From assembly GCA_023666265.1 (NCBI GenBank), contig JAMPCH010000003.1:1-64000 (forward strand): DNA of 64,000 bases, given 5' to 3'. The translations under genes were made by a program, and so were the position numbers. Each line of letters begins with the position of its first letter. Position 1 is the first letter of the stretch. This document shows positions 16,596 through 25,321 of this stretch, one piece after another. This DNA comes from Roseburia sp. GTDB taxonomy: Bacteria > Bacillota > Clostridia > Oscillospirales > Ruminococcaceae. The notes below the pieces were generated by a model, which worked only from the letters and a program-made list of their open reading frames with translations, was not told where the DNA came from and did no database searches.

Positions 16596-17924
16596 TTACT
16601 CGCCGTCTTCTTCGTCTTCGCCGATCTCTACGTTCGGGTCGTCGAGACGGAGCGTTTCATATTCGACCATATACGGGAACCGCGCGAGCCATTCCTCATA
16701 TGCCCGCTCCTGAACGGCGGTGGTCTCCTGACTGATGAGAAATTCCTTCATACTCTGTTTGATCTCGACGATATCCTCGTCCGAGACAAAAGCGTCCCCC
16801 TCATAGCGGATAATGTGAACGCCGTAATCGCTCACCGACGGTTCGGAGATCCCGCCGATCTCCTCGATCGAAAAGACCGCTTCGGTAAATTCGGGGACAT
16901 AGCGTTGCGCCCCGACGATGACCGCGTAGGGGTCGTCTCCGCTGTCGTCGTTATACTCGGCTTGGAGCGTGTTAAAATCCTCCCCGTTGTTTAGCCTCGT
17001 TATAAGCTCCTCCGCCCGCTCCTTTAGTCCGCTCTCATACGCCTCGTCCCTGATCCGATCCGCCTCCTCGTCGTTCCCGGCGGTTCGCGCCTCCGAGATC
17101 GCGTCCATCGTTTCGTCGTCAAAAATAAGGAGGATCTGATCGGCGAGCCGCGTCCCCTCGGGGATATAGATCCATGTATAGGTCGAGTTCGCCTCATAGC
17201 TGAGCGGATCCTCGGTGAGCGCGTCCTTCGCCATTTGGACGTATTCGTCGAACATTTCGTCTACCTGTGTTTCGGTGATCTCGATGTTCTCGGTGAGCTT
17301 CGTAAGGAGCTTCTCCTGTACAAAAGCGTTCTTTTCCCAAGTTAAAAAAATATCGGTCGTTAGCTCCGCGCGGCTCAGATCCGCCGTTAAAAGCTCCTCC
17401 TCGCGGTTCGCGATCGCCTCCGCCGAGGCGTCGTCGCCGAGCTCCTCGACGGCGGCGGAATAGTACTTATAGCGGAAGTTCTCGTGCGCCTGTTCGGCGG
17501 ACTCCTCGATCTCGTTCAGCTCCTCCGCCGTCAGGGAAGAAAGCCCGACCCCCATCTCCTCCGCGACCTTTAAAAAGATCCGCTCAAACTGGAGATAAGA
17601 GATAATATCCTCGCGAAAGCTGTCGCAGGTGCTTTTATACGTCGCGCTCGTATCGTCGTCGATCCCGTAGGAGAGGAGGTAATAAAGATATTCGCTGTAA
17701 AATTCGCCGAAGGTGATGTTAAACGCCTCGGGGTCTTCCGCGCCGTCGACATAGGCGACGACAAGGTCGCGGTCGATCTTGTCCCATTCCCCGAGTGATC
17801 CCGAGACGGGGCTATCGTCCGCGTCCCCGGCGGGGTCGACCGTCCCCGCGCTCTTGCTGTTACAGGCGGTGAGCGATAAGATCATCGTCGCCGCCAAAAA
17901 TAAAGCCTGTATTTTTTTCTTCAT
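16596..17924 (-). CDS. PrsA-like peptidyl-prolyl isomerase lipoprotein
   Basis: Started at the ATG at 17924 the product has 442 residues; the longer frame to 18083 crosses the promoter and is not used. The signal peptide ends in LSLTAC, a lipobox. A SurA/PrsA-like N-terminal chaperone region is rich in Glu and contains several long helices (about 60-270). A parvulin domain follows: ERAEELITRLNNGEDFNTLQ, EYNDDSGDD, then VPEFTEAVFSIEEIGGISEP and YGVHIIRYEG. It should assist folding of secreted proteins on the outer face of the membrane. The acidic C-terminal tail (DDPNVEIGEDEEDGE) is typical of secreted proteins in this window. It shares a divergent intergenic region with the BMP-type lipoprotein. 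Confidence 0.9.
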   Translation of the reverse strand: MKKKIQALFLAATMILSLTACNSKSAGTVDPAGDADDSPVSGSLGEWDKIDRDLVVAYVDGAEDPEAFNITFGEFYSEYLYYLLSYGIDDDTSATYKSTCDSFREDIISYLQFERIFLKVAEEMGVGLSSLTAEELNEIEESAEQAHENFRYKYYSAAVEELGDDASAEAIANREEELLTADLSRAELTTDIFLTWEKNAFVQEKLLTKLTENIEITETQVDEMFDEYVQMAKDALTEDPLSYEANSTYTWIYIPEGTRLADQILLIFDDETMDAISEARTAGNDEEADRIRDEAYESGLKERAEELITRLNNGEDFNTLQAEYNDDSGDDPYAVIVGAQRYVPEFTEAVFSIEEIGGISEPSVSDYGVHIIRYEGDAFVSDEDIVEIKQSMKEFLISQETTAVQERAYEEWLARFPYMVEYETLRLDDPNVEIGEDEEDGE

Positions 17925-18000
17925 CTTTCTTGTTGTTCCTTTCTTTTGTGAATGTGAACAGAATGTTTTTTCACGATCCGCGACCGTTTGAATACAACTT

Positions 18001-18029
18001 ATTATATCATGTACATATGAAAAAATCAA
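18001..18029 (-). promoter_or_regulatory. Sigma-A promoter for the PrsA-like gene
   Basis: On the minus strand TTGATT (18024-18029), 17 bases, then TATAAT (18001-18006). A separate plus-strand TATAAT at 18093-18098, with a weak -35, probably serves the divergent lipoprotein gene. Confidence 0.75.
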
Positions 18030-18151
18030 ATAAATCCGAAAAAATTTTTGTGTTTTTTTGAAAAAAGTAATGATTTTTTTCAAAAAGTGTGCTATAATGA
18101 ATATGCTTCTTATTTTGATCCCGATATTCCAAGGAAAGGAACGGTTATAAA

Positions 18152-19387
18152 ATGAAAAAGTTAAAAAGAACAGCGGCGCTTTTTCTGTGCGCCTGTCTTA
18201 CCTTGAGCGCGGGTGGGTGCGCCCCGGAGGAAGAACCGGTCGAGACCGATGAAAACGATCCCGCCCTTACCGCCGTGACCGACGAAAACGGTACGCCCGT
18301 CACCGACGAGGCGGGGAATATGATCGCCGACGTCCCCGAGGAAAAAACCGTCTATAAGGTCGGCTTTTTATATAACCTCGGCGTAGAGGAGGGCTCGACC
18401 GCGAAGATCTTTGAGAGTGCGCGGAAACAGCTCGAAAAATCGCTGGCGGTCGAGACCTGTTACATAGATAACGTCCTCGTGTCCGAGATCCCTGCGGCGG
18501 TCTACGAGCTTCAGGAATACGGCTGTAACATCATCGTCTCATGTAGCCCGCGCTTCAGCAACTCGATCGACAAGGAGGCGAAGGCGGCGTCGGATACTTA
18601 TTTTATCAATTTCGGCGGTTCGAGCTCCGCGCGGAATCTTTCCGCCTTCGGCGGCGAGCTGTATCAGACGGCGAACGTCTGCGGGATCGCGGCGGCGTAT
18701 AATACCGAGACGAACGTCCTCGGGGTCGTCGCCGACCCGAGCTCTTATAACGCCTACGGCGTGATCGACGGCTATGTCCTCGGGGCGAAGGAGATCTGGG
18801 GCGTCCAGACGGATGTTCGGCTAAACTGGGTCTGGTCAAATGACCACGTACAGATCGAGGCGGCGGTCGACGACCTGATCGATCAGGGCGCGGACGTCAT
18901 TATGTGTTATACCGAAACGGACTATACGGCGGAATACGCCGCCTCGCGCGGGGTAAAAGTCGTCGCGAATTCCTGCGATCTTCCCGAGCTCGCGCCCGAC
19001 AGTTATCTGACCGGCTTTTTCTTGAATGCCTCTACCTTTTTAGTGGATACGATCCGTTCGATCTGCGCCGAGGTCTTTAGCTCCTCGGTCCACGAGGGCG
19101 GGATCGCGGCGGGGACGGCGCGGCTCGTCGAGCTTTCCGACTCCTGTAAAGAGGGAACGGAGGAGATCACGACGAAGCTTTACGACTATCTCAAAAACGG
19201 TCAAGCTTATCCCTTCACCGGCGAGATCAAAAACCGCTCAAACGAGGTCATGGTCGATAAGGGTCAGCGTATGTCCTTCTCGGGGATCCGCGCGATCAAC
19301 TGGCTCGTCCAAGGGGTAACGGCGGTCGGCGACTTTACGACGGTCACCTATGAGTTGACGCCGAACGAGCTTGTGATAAAAAAGTAA
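18152..19387 (+). CDS. BMP-family ABC transporter substrate-binding lipoprotein
   Basis: The 411-residue product has a signal peptide ending at LSAGGC, an acidic linker, and the BMP/Med (basic membrane protein, PnrA-like) fold. Signature segments are YKVGFLYNLGVEEGSTAKIF, a periplasmic-binding pattern IPAAVYELQEYGCNIIVSCS, FGGELYQTANVCGIAAAYNT, and GVVADPSSYNAYGVIDGYVLGA. Family members bind purine nucleosides or related ligands; the ligand here is unknown. No permease or ATPase gene is adjacent. RBS AGGAAAGGAA precedes the ATG. MITE copy A2 begins 36 bases after the stop. Confidence 0.88.
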   Translation: MKKLKRTAALFLCACLTLSAGGCAPEEEPVETDENDPALTAVTDENGTPVTDEAGNMIADVPEEKTVYKVGFLYNLGVEEGSTAKIFESARKQLEKSLAVETCYIDNVLVSEIPAAVYELQEYGCNIIVSCSPRFSNSIDKEAKAASDTYFINFGGSSSARNLSAFGGELYQTANVCGIAAAYNTETNVLGVVADPSSYNAYGVIDGYVLGAKEIWGVQTDVRLNWVWSNDHVQIEAAVDDLIDQGADVIMCYTETDYTAEYAASRGVKVVANSCDLPELAPDSYLTGFFLNASTFLVDTIRSICAEVFSSSVHEGGIAAGTARLVELSDSCKEGTEEITTKLYDYLKNGQAYPFTGEIKNRSNEVMVDKGQRMSFSGIRAINWLVQGVTAVGDFTTVTYELTPNELVIKK

Positions 19388-19422
19388 ATTATACCCACAG
19401 CATAAGAGCGGCGCGCGTGAAA

Positions 19423-19601
19423 TTAAGGCAACACCGCACAATTAACGCCTGCGGCTTTGTCGTCCCGTCGACAGCCATATTTTCCGTCATATTGCACCGA
19501 TTTTCTTTGAAAGGCGTCAGCCTTCCTGCATCAAATCGGCACAATCTGACAAAAAATCTGACTGCCGCCGGAACGACAATAATTATGCGGTGTAGCCTTA
19601 A
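19423..19601. mobile_element. MITE-like repeat family A, copy 2 (179 bp)
   Basis: It begins TTAAGGCAACACCGCACAAT and ends with the complement of TTAAGGCTACACCGCATAAT, the same two ends as copy A1 but inverted. Inside, GCAGTCAGA, the TGCAGGAAGGCTGAC segment and GGAAAATATGGCTGTC are shared with copy A1. It lacks the two extra hairpin blocks of A1. The following 19602-19757 contains an AAAACGTG/CACGTTTT inverted repeat and a GC-rich stretch ending GTACTGCCTTAA, and no gene. Confidence 0.85.
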
Positions 19602-19757
19602 AAAACGTGCACCGATCCTATTGAGACACGTTTTAAAGCCCGGACGGGCGACGCCGCCGCGCCGTAGGTCATACCCGCGAGCCGGGGGCGGGGCGCAGTA
19701 CTGCCTTAAAAAATAAACCACAAATTTACAGACTTTTAAGAAAGGATCGATCGAGAC

Positions 19758-20507
19758 ATGAAAAAGCCGACGGTTTTATGGATCGGGACGAACCGTAGCC
19801 GCTGTACGGTTTTGGCGGAGCTTTATCGCGATGTGATCGACTCCGTCCACGCCGATACCTCGGACGGGGACGTGCTTCGCGAGCGGACGTTGAGAGCCGA
19901 CGCGATGATCCTTGTGCTTGACTGCGACGAGCGGGCGGATACGCCGCCCTGTCGCGCGGTTTATACCTATTCGGCGAAGCAACGCGTCCCCGTCTATCTG
20001 ATGGGTCAGCCTCACCACCTTCGTGCCGCGCTTATGATCAGCCCGAACGCGGTTCTCTACCCGATCGCGGACGAGGAGATCGCCGAGGTTTTTTCCGAGG
20101 GCGTTCCGCGCCGATCACCGCTACCGCCCGTCGCGGTCGCCTTTTTGGAACACCCGCTTTATTTCACGTTCCTCGAGGAAAATCTCGACCCCGGTCTCAC
20201 GTCGTGGCTTCGGCTCATATACGCCGAGCCGAACCCAAACTATATCGACCGAATGGCGCGAAAAGAGATCGAGCCTAAGCTGTTTCTTTTTGACAAGGCG
20301 GTTTTGGGCGGAGCGTGCGATTTTTTCACCGATCGCCTTTTTGAGAAGGGTTCTTTCCGACAAGTCCCGTATTTGATCCTCGGGGATAGTGATAAGTTCC
20401 CCGATACGGCGGCGGGAGATCGCGAACCGCTCCTTAAGCTCAACATCCGAAAGGAATGCGGCTCTCGTCTGAGCGATGCGATCCGCGAGGTACTCGGGAT
20501 AAAGTGA
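19758..20507 (+). CDS. Hypothetical protein, 249 aa
   Basis: I do not recognise the family. The protein is soluble without a signal peptide. The first ~110 residues show strand-helix alternation (PTVLWIGTNRSRCTVLAELY, ADAMILVLDCDERADT, QRVPVYLMGQPHHLRAALMI), with an acidic Asp cluster after a beta strand. That is reminiscent of a response-regulator or Rossmann-like fold, without clear catalytic motifs. The C-terminal half contains ILGDSDKFPDTAAGDREPLL. RBS AAGAAAGGATC precedes the ATG. It lies 74 bases upstream of comEC on the same strand. Codon use matches its neighbours, so it looks native. Confidence 0.75.
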   Translation: MKKPTVLWIGTNRSRCTVLAELYRDVIDSVHADTSDGDVLRERTLRADAMILVLDCDERADTPPCRAVYTYSAKQRVPVYLMGQPHHLRAALMISPNAVLYPIADEEIAEVFSEGVPRRSPLPPVAVAFLEHPLYFTFLEENLDPGLTSWLRLIYAEPNPNYIDRMARKEIEPKLFLFDKAVLGGACDFFTDRLFEKGSFRQVPYLILGDSDKFPDTAAGDREPLLKLNIRKECGSRLSDAIREVLGIK

Positions 20508-20581
20508 TCACGGAGAATGAGCGTTATACCGCGCGATCGACCGACGGATAATCAAGATGAGGCGAAAAGGAGGGAGCGCTG

Positions 20582-22594
20582 ATGAGCGAGCGGATCGGCG
20601 GACGGATCGGGTTCGTGTACCTGCTCGGGTTTTTTTGCGCTTCTTTTTTCGAGACGCTTCCATGCCTTCTCGCGGGCGCATTCCTTTTATCGATCGGGGC
20701 GATCCTTTTCCTTTTTAAAAGGCGGGGATCGCTCTTTTTCGTCGCCGCGCTCGGGGCGGCGGCGCTGATGTTCGGGCTTTATCGGTCGACGGTGATCGAT
20801 CCCCAGCGTGCCTTGATCGGCGGCTCCGCGCTCGTGACGGGGACGGTTCGCGACTGTTCTTATCCCGATAACGATACCGTTCTCTTAACGGTCGAGGGCG
20901 AGGCGGAGGGCGTATCGGTGCGTCTCTCGCTATATACGCCCGATTTTGGGGCAAAGGTGGGCGATACCGTCTCGTTTCGCGCGGTCTTTACGGATTTCCG
21001 CGAGAGCGCGGATTTTTCCGAGTCCGATTATTCCTTCTCAAAAGGGATCTTTTTAAAGGCGCGGGCGGCGGACGAGCCGACGATCCTTTCGCGGGGCGGC
21101 TTTTCGCTCCTTCGGCTTCCGGGTGAATTTTCCGCCTATCTTCGCGAGCGGATCGCTACGCTCATTCGGGGCGACGCGGGCGGACTGATCCGCGCGATGT
21201 TTTTCGGCGACCGTTCGGGGCTTTCGCCGTCGCTCTCGGTCAGCCTTAAAAGGGCGGGACTTTCTCATATGACCGCCGTCTCGGGTATGCACCTCTCGCT
21301 CATGATCCATACGGCGGCGATCGCGATCGGGCTTATCTCAAAGCGGCGGATATACCTTCGGTTCGCGCTTACGGCGGCGCTGATCGTCGCGCTTATGCTC
21401 TTTTTCGGCTTTTCCGCCTCGGTCTTGCGTTCCGGCGGGATGCTCCTCTTATATTACGGCGCGGAGCCGCTTCGGAGGAGGACGAGCGTGACCCATACCC
21501 TCGGCGCGGCGGTGTTCGCGATCCTACTGGTCTCTCCCTACGCATGCCGCGATCTTGGGCTTTGGCTCTCCGTCCTCGGGACGTTCGGTACGGGCGCGGT
21601 CGCGCCGAGAATGTGCCGCGTCCTGATCCGGACGGAGCGCTTTCGTAAGCTGAAGGAATCCCTAATCGCCTCGGTCTGTGCGGTGGTCTGTACCCTCCCC
21701 GTGAGCGCACTTTGCTTCGGTGGGGTCTCGCTCCTTTCGCCGATCGCGACCCTCGCGGTCTATCCGCTCTTTTCGCTGATCCTTTTCCTGATGCTCCCCT
21801 TGCTGTTGACGGGAGGACTGCTCGCCGAGGCGCTTTTACTTCCCGCAGGGCTGGCGGCGCGGGGAATGGCGGCGATGATCCGATTTTTCGGCGGACTGTG
21901 GTTCGGCTACGCGGAGCTTAGCGACGGGTCATATCCGTTTTTGATCGCCCTAACCGCGCTCGGCGCGATCGTCCTCTATCTCTTGACAAAAAGCTATCGG
22001 CGGCTGGCGGGGTTTCTCCTCCTCTCGCTATGTGTGTTGACGACCGCTTCCGTTTCGGAGACGCTCGCGAACTGGGACAGTATCCGTCTGACGGTGTATT
22101 CCGACGGGTCGGACGCGCTCCTTCTCGCGGAGAGCAGGGCGGGGGTCTCGGCTTTCGCCACCTCGGACGGGAGGCGGATCAGCCGCGCCGTTCTCGAGGC
22201 GGCGGCGGGGAAGAACCTTCTCTTGATCTGTATCACCGAGGGGGAGGAGAATAACCTTCACGAAACGGCGTCGCTCGCCCCGATCCTTTTTCACGCGCCC
22301 GACAGCCCCGATCGCGTCTATGACGTGAGCGGGGAATATACCGCGCGGGTCGGGGAAGGTCGGATCACGCTCGAGATCCGAGGGGTCGCGGTCGAGCTTC
22401 TCTCGGCGGACGATCGGTCGAGCGCCGACTTCGCCGTCATAAGCGGGTATCGGAAGAACCGCGACCCCTCGGGCGCTTTAAACGAGATATTTTGTGACAA
22501 ACGCTATCTCCCCGAGACCGAGGCGAGCGCCTATTATGAGAGCGTTTCGCTCACGATCCGCTCGGACGGGGCTGTCTTATACCGACATACATAA
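20582..22594 (+). CDS. comEC: ComEC/Rec2-family DNA-uptake channel protein with degenerate C-terminus
   Basis: The 670-residue membrane protein shows the ComEC order: N-terminal membrane helices, an OB-like extracytoplasmic domain (VTGTVRDCSYPDNDTVLLTV), then the competence domain with GLSHMTAVSGMHLSLMI near residues 228-244, several helices, and FSASVLRSGGMLLLYYG. ComEC forms the inner-membrane channel for single-stranded DNA in natural transformation. The C-terminal part normally carries a metallo-beta-lactamase-like nuclease domain starting LDVGQGD. Here residues ~500-670 read RLTVYSDGSDALLLAESRAG and contain no HxHxDH motif, so the domain is degenerate. RBS AAAAGGAGGGAG. dprA, another competence gene, lies at 30.6 kb. 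Confidence 0.9.
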   Translation: MSERIGGRIGFVYLLGFFCASFFETLPCLLAGAFLLSIGAILFLFKRRGSLFFVAALGAAALMFGLYRSTVIDPQRALIGGSALVTGTVRDCSYPDNDTVLLTVEGEAEGVSVRLSLYTPDFGAKVGDTVSFRAVFTDFRESADFSESDYSFSKGIFLKARAADEPTILSRGGFSLLRLPGEFSAYLRERIATLIRGDAGGLIRAMFFGDRSGLSPSLSVSLKRAGLSHMTAVSGMHLSLMIHTAAIAIGLISKRRIYLRFALTAALIVALMLFFGFSASVLRSGGMLLLYYGAEPLRRRTSVTHTLGAAVFAILLVSPYACRDLGLWLSVLGTFGTGAVAPRMCRVLIRTERFRKLKESLIASVCAVVCTLPVSALCFGGVSLLSPIATLAVYPLFSLILFLMLPLLLTGGLLAEALLLPAGLAARGMAAMIRFFGGLWFGYAELSDGSYPFLIALTALGAIVLYLLTKSYRRLAGFLLLSLCVLTTASVSETLANWDSIRLTVYSDGSDALLLAESRAGVSAFATSDGRRISRAVLEAAAGKNLLLICITEGEENNLHETASLAPILFHAPDSPDRVYDVSGEYTARVGEGRITLEIRGVAVELLSADDRSSADFAVISGYRKNRDPSGALNEIFCDKRYLPETEASAYYESVSLTIRSDGAVLYRHT

Positions 22595-22599
22595 TACAA

Positions 22600-22629
22600 A
22601 TCACCGCAGGAGCAAGCTCTTGCGGTGAT
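22600..22629. terminator. Hairpin between convergent comEC and dehydrogenase genes
   Basis: A 9-bp stem ATCACCGCA/TGCGGTGAT encloses a 12-base loop between two converging genes. There is no clear T-run, so it may be a weak bidirectional terminator. Confidence 0.45.
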
Positions 22630-22651
22630 CTGTATAAGCGCGGAGCGAATG

Positions 22652-23650
22652 TCAGTGCGGGAGTCGAACTTCGTTCGTAAGGCGGTGATCGCGGAAGAAG
22701 GAGACGATATTTTCGACCGTTGTTTCCGCGATGTTTCCGAGCGCTTCCTCCGTCAGGAACGCCTGATGAGAGGTAATGAGGACGTTCGGGAGGGTGATGA
22801 GCCGCGCGAGGGTATCGTCTTGGACGATATGCCCCGAATAATCCTCAAAAAAGATGTCGGACTCCTCCTCGTATACGTCGAGACAGGCGGCGCCGATCTT
22901 TTTTGACTTGATCCCCGCGATGAGCGCGTCGGTATTGATGAGCGCCCCGCGCGAAGTATTGATGAGGACGACCCCTTTTTTCATCATCTCGATCGACTCG
23001 GCGTTGACGATATGGCGGTTTTGTTGCGTGAGCGGACAATGGAGCGAGATGATATTGCTTCGGCGAAAGAGCTCGTTCAGCTCGACATACTCGATCCCGC
23101 TGTCTTTCGCGGGGTAGGGGTCATAGGCGATGACGTTCATACCGAAGCCGCGACAGATATTGATAAAACAGCGCCCGATCTTTCCCGTCCCGATGATCCC
23201 GGCGGTCTTACCGTGGAGGTCAAAGCCCGTAAAGCCGTTGAGGCTGAAATTAAAATCCCGCGTTCGGATATACGCCTTATGGATACGGCGGATACTCGTG
23301 AGGAGCATCGCCATCGCGTGTTCGGCGACCGCGTAGGGGGAATATTCGGGGACGCGGACGATCGGGAGCTTTCCCTCCGCGTATTTCACGTCGACATTAT
23401 TAAAGCCGGCGCATCGCATGGCGATCAGCTTTACGCCGTTTTGTACGAGCGTATCGATCACGGCGGAGGAGATCGTATCGTTTACAAAGGCGATCACAGC
23501 GTCATAATTTCTCGCGAGCTCGGCAGTGTCCTCGTTTAGCTTCGCCTCAAAGCATTTCAGACGGATCTCGGTATTTTCCGTGCTTTTTTCAAAAATTTCA
23601 CGGTCATAATTTTTTGTGTCAAACATAGCCGCGTGGATCATAAAAGTCAT
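22652..23650 (-). CDS. D-2-hydroxyacid dehydrogenase (D-lactate dehydrogenase type)
   Basis: Started at the ATG at 23650 (RBS AAAGGAAGC) it has 332 residues, the usual size. The NAD site reads GKTAGIIGTGKIGRCFINIC, and the family signature LHCPLTQQNRHIVNAESIEMM and INTSRGALINTDALIAGI follow. Catalytic residues are visible: Arg in INTSRGALI, Glu in DVYEEES and His in ITSHQAFLT. AMRCAGFNNVDV and VPEYSPYAVAEHAMAM are typical of fermentative D-lactate dehydrogenases (LdhA subgroup), which reduce pyruvate with NADH. In an anaerobe this would regenerate NAD during sugar fermentation. It is downstream of ThuA on the same strand. Confidence 0.93.
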   Translation of the reverse strand: MTFMIHAAMFDTKNYDREIFEKSTENTEIRLKCFEAKLNEDTAELARNYDAVIAFVNDTISSAVIDTLVQNGVKLIAMRCAGFNNVDVKYAEGKLPIVRVPEYSPYAVAEHAMAMLLTSIRRIHKAYIRTRDFNFSLNGFTGFDLHGKTAGIIGTGKIGRCFINICRGFGMNVIAYDPYPAKDSGIEYVELNELFRRSNIISLHCPLTQQNRHIVNAESIEMMKKGVVLINTSRGALINTDALIAGIKSKKIGAACLDVYEEESDIFFEDYSGHIVQDDTLARLITLPNVLITSHQAFLTEEALGNIAETTVENIVSFFRDHRLTNEVRLPH

Positions 23651-23696
23651 TGCTTCCTTTCTGAAGATAGATTGCTTTTTATGGTTATTGTAACCT

Positions 23697-24398
23697 TTAT
23701 TCCGCCGTACATTCGTAGTCGGAGGAAAGTTTTTTATACGGTGTCGCCCAGTATACCGCATTTCGGATAATTTTACGGATCGCGGGGTCGTAATAGATCG
23801 GGTATTCCTCGTGACCGGGCTGAAAGTAAAAGATCCTCCCGCGCCCTCGGGTAAAGGTCACCCCGCTCCTAAAAACGTTCCCGTCCGAAAACCAGCCCAA
23901 AAAGACCGTTTCGTCGGGCTTGGGAATGTCAAAAAACTCACCATACATCTCCTCTTGCGCCAGCTCGATCGGCTCATCGATCCCCGCCGCGATCGGGTGA
24001 GCGGGGTCGATACAGACGAGCCGCTCCCGCTCGCCGTGCTTCCAGCGAAGGTTCAGCGTCGTCCCGAGCAGGGCTTTCATGATCTTACTGTGGTGCGTCG
24101 AATGGAGTGCGATCAGACCCATTCCGCGAAGGACCTCCCGCTTTACGCGGCGGACGATCTCGTCCTCGACCGCCTCATGGGCGCGATGTCCCCACCAGAT
24201 CAGGACGTCGGTCTTCGCCAAAACCTCCTCGGTCAGCCCATGCTCGGGTTGATCAAGCATCGCGTAGCGAACGGCGATCTTCTCGTCCTCGGCGAGGAAT
24301 TTCCCGATACAGCCGTGTATCCCCTCGGGATAGACGGCGCGGATCGCCTCGCTCTCCCGCTCCTGAATAAATTCGTTCCATATCGTTACGTTGATCAT
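23697..24398 (-). CDS. ThuA-like domain protein (trehalose-utilisation family)
   Basis: The 233-residue protein starts INVTIWNEFIQERE and contains KTDVLIWWGHRAHEAVEDEI and GLIALHSTHHSKIMKALLGT, then RIFYFQPGHEEYPIYYDPAI near the C-terminus. These are the class I glutamine-amidotransferase-like ThuA motifs common beside carbohydrate genes. Family proteins are linked to sugar catabolism, for example 3-keto-glycoside pathways, but the reaction is not established. ATG at 24398 is preferred; an upstream in-frame ATG at 24410 sits within repeat C1 and is an alternative. The neighbouring upstream gene is a sugar isomerase/epimerase-like protein, a frequent ThuA partner. Confidence 0.88.
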   Translation of the reverse strand: MINVTIWNEFIQERESEAIRAVYPEGIHGCIGKFLAEDEKIAVRYAMLDQPEHGLTEEVLAKTDVLIWWGHRAHEAVEDEIVRRVKREVLRGMGLIALHSTHHSKIMKALLGTTLNLRWKHGERERLVCIDPAHPIAAGIDEPIELAQEEMYGEFFDIPKPDETVFLGWFSDGNVFRSGVTFTRGRGRIFYFQPGHEEYPIYYDPAIRKIIRNAVYWATPYKKLSSDYECTAE

Positions 24399-24407
24399 TT
24401 TTATGAC

Positions 24408-24505
24408 CATTCCCTTCCTCTGGAGGCAGTTTGTGCCGAGAAGTGTAGCTTTGCTACGCCGAGGCACAAACAACGGGTTTGAAAAATCTTCGATTTTTCA
24501 AACTT
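24408..24505 (-). repeat. Dispersed double-hairpin repeat family C, copy 1
   Basis: Read on the minus strand, the element has a perfect 12-bp hairpin GTTTGAAAAATC/GATTTTTCAAAC with loop GAA. A second hairpin TTTGTGCC/GGCACAAA encloses a variable inner stem GTAGC/GCTAC, and an RBS-like AGAGGAAGGG follows. Copy C2 (53710-53797) is nearly identical except in the inner stem. Here the first hairpin contains the stop codon of the upstream isomerase gene, and the element supplies the RBS of ThuA. Confidence 0.8.
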
Positions 24506-25304
24506 CCCACCTCGTTAGATTTTCCGCCGATCGCCGAATGTCCGCAAGCTGATCCGCCGAGCCGAAATGCTCGATCGCGAGCCAGCCCCGATACCCGTCC
24601 GCGAGAAGCGCGCGGACGATCGGCTCGATCTTTACCGTTCCCTCGCCGACGGCGGCGGGGTACATTTTTTCGCCCGTGACCGCTTCCTTTTCCTCCTCGC
24701 CCGGGCGAAGGGGAGCGCGTCGGCGATCCTTACAATGGAGGTGGACGATCCGAGGCTTTAGCCGCCCAAAAGCGCTAAGCTCGTCCTCGCCCGAATAGCG
24801 AAAATTCCCCGTGTCGAACGCACAGCCGAGCCGAGGGAGCTTATCCAAAAAATACAAAAGCCCGTCGGCGGTCGAAAAGGGCGCGTTCTCGTCGTCAAAG
24901 TCCTCGAGACAGACCGCGATCCCCCGCGTCTTGGCGCTTTCGATCAGTCGCTCCATACCCTCGATCATGCGATTGAGGACGGCGCGGCGGTCGTCGCCCG
25001 GGGCGAAAAAGCCCGGGATCGCCATCAAAAGGCGGATCGCGTTTTTGTCAAGCGCATCTAACACCGCCTCGATCCGCGCCGTGTCGTCGGAATGTCCGAA
25101 GTCAAAAAACGCGTAAACACACGCGATCTCCAGCCCGCTTTCGCGCAGTAGCCGAGGGAGACGCGGGTTGTCGTTTAGGCGCTCGTGATCGAGCTCAACG
25201 CCGCCGATCCCGAGGGCGCGGACGGTTCGTAGGATCTCGCCGAGCGGCTTCCCGCTCTGACGCGCCGCCTCGTATAAATGCTCTGTAAATACGGATAGTT
25301 TCAA
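24498..25304 (-). CDS. Sugar phosphate isomerase/epimerase (xylose isomerase-like TIM barrel)
   Basis: The 268-residue protein fits the AP endonuclease 2/IolE-type TIM-barrel family: KPLGEILRTVRALGIGGVEL near the N-terminus, SGLEIACVYAFFDFGH, GIAVCLEDFDDENAPF with a metal-ligand Glu, GCAFDTGNFRY with Asp and Asn, then IVHLHCKDRRR and GWLAIEHFG with the final ligand Glu. These metal-binding residues are in the expected order. Substrate specificity cannot be told. The last codons (Glu-Val-stop) fall in repeat C1: its hairpin supplies the TGA. It stands between PAP2 and ThuA genes on the same strand. Confidence 0.88.
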   Translation of the reverse strand: MKLSVFTEHLYEAARQSGKPLGEILRTVRALGIGGVELDHERLNDNPRLPRLLRESGLEIACVYAFFDFGHSDDTARIEAVLDALDKNAIRLLMAIPGFFAPGDDRRAVLNRMIEGMERLIESAKTRGIAVCLEDFDDENAPFSTADGLLYFLDKLPRLGCAFDTGNFRYSGEDELSAFGRLKPRIVHLHCKDRRRAPLRPGEEEKEAVTGEKMYPAAVGEGTVKIEPIVRALLADGYRGWLAIEHFGSADQLADIRRSAENLTRWEV

Positions 25305-25321
25305 AATTCACTCTCTTTTTG

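Noticed and set aside
19417-19716. Short ORFs on both strands reading MAENMAV/MTENMAV-type peptides
   Set aside because: They come from the inside of MITE family A copies and have no RBS or conserved gene context.
24410-24473. N-terminal extension of the ThuA protein reading LLGTNCLQRKGM
   Set aside because: The same peptide appears before the YfcE-like protein because both are translations of repeat family C, so it is not part of either protein.
23811-24482. 223-codon plus-strand ORF
   Set aside because: Antisense to the ThuA gene and crossing repeat C1.
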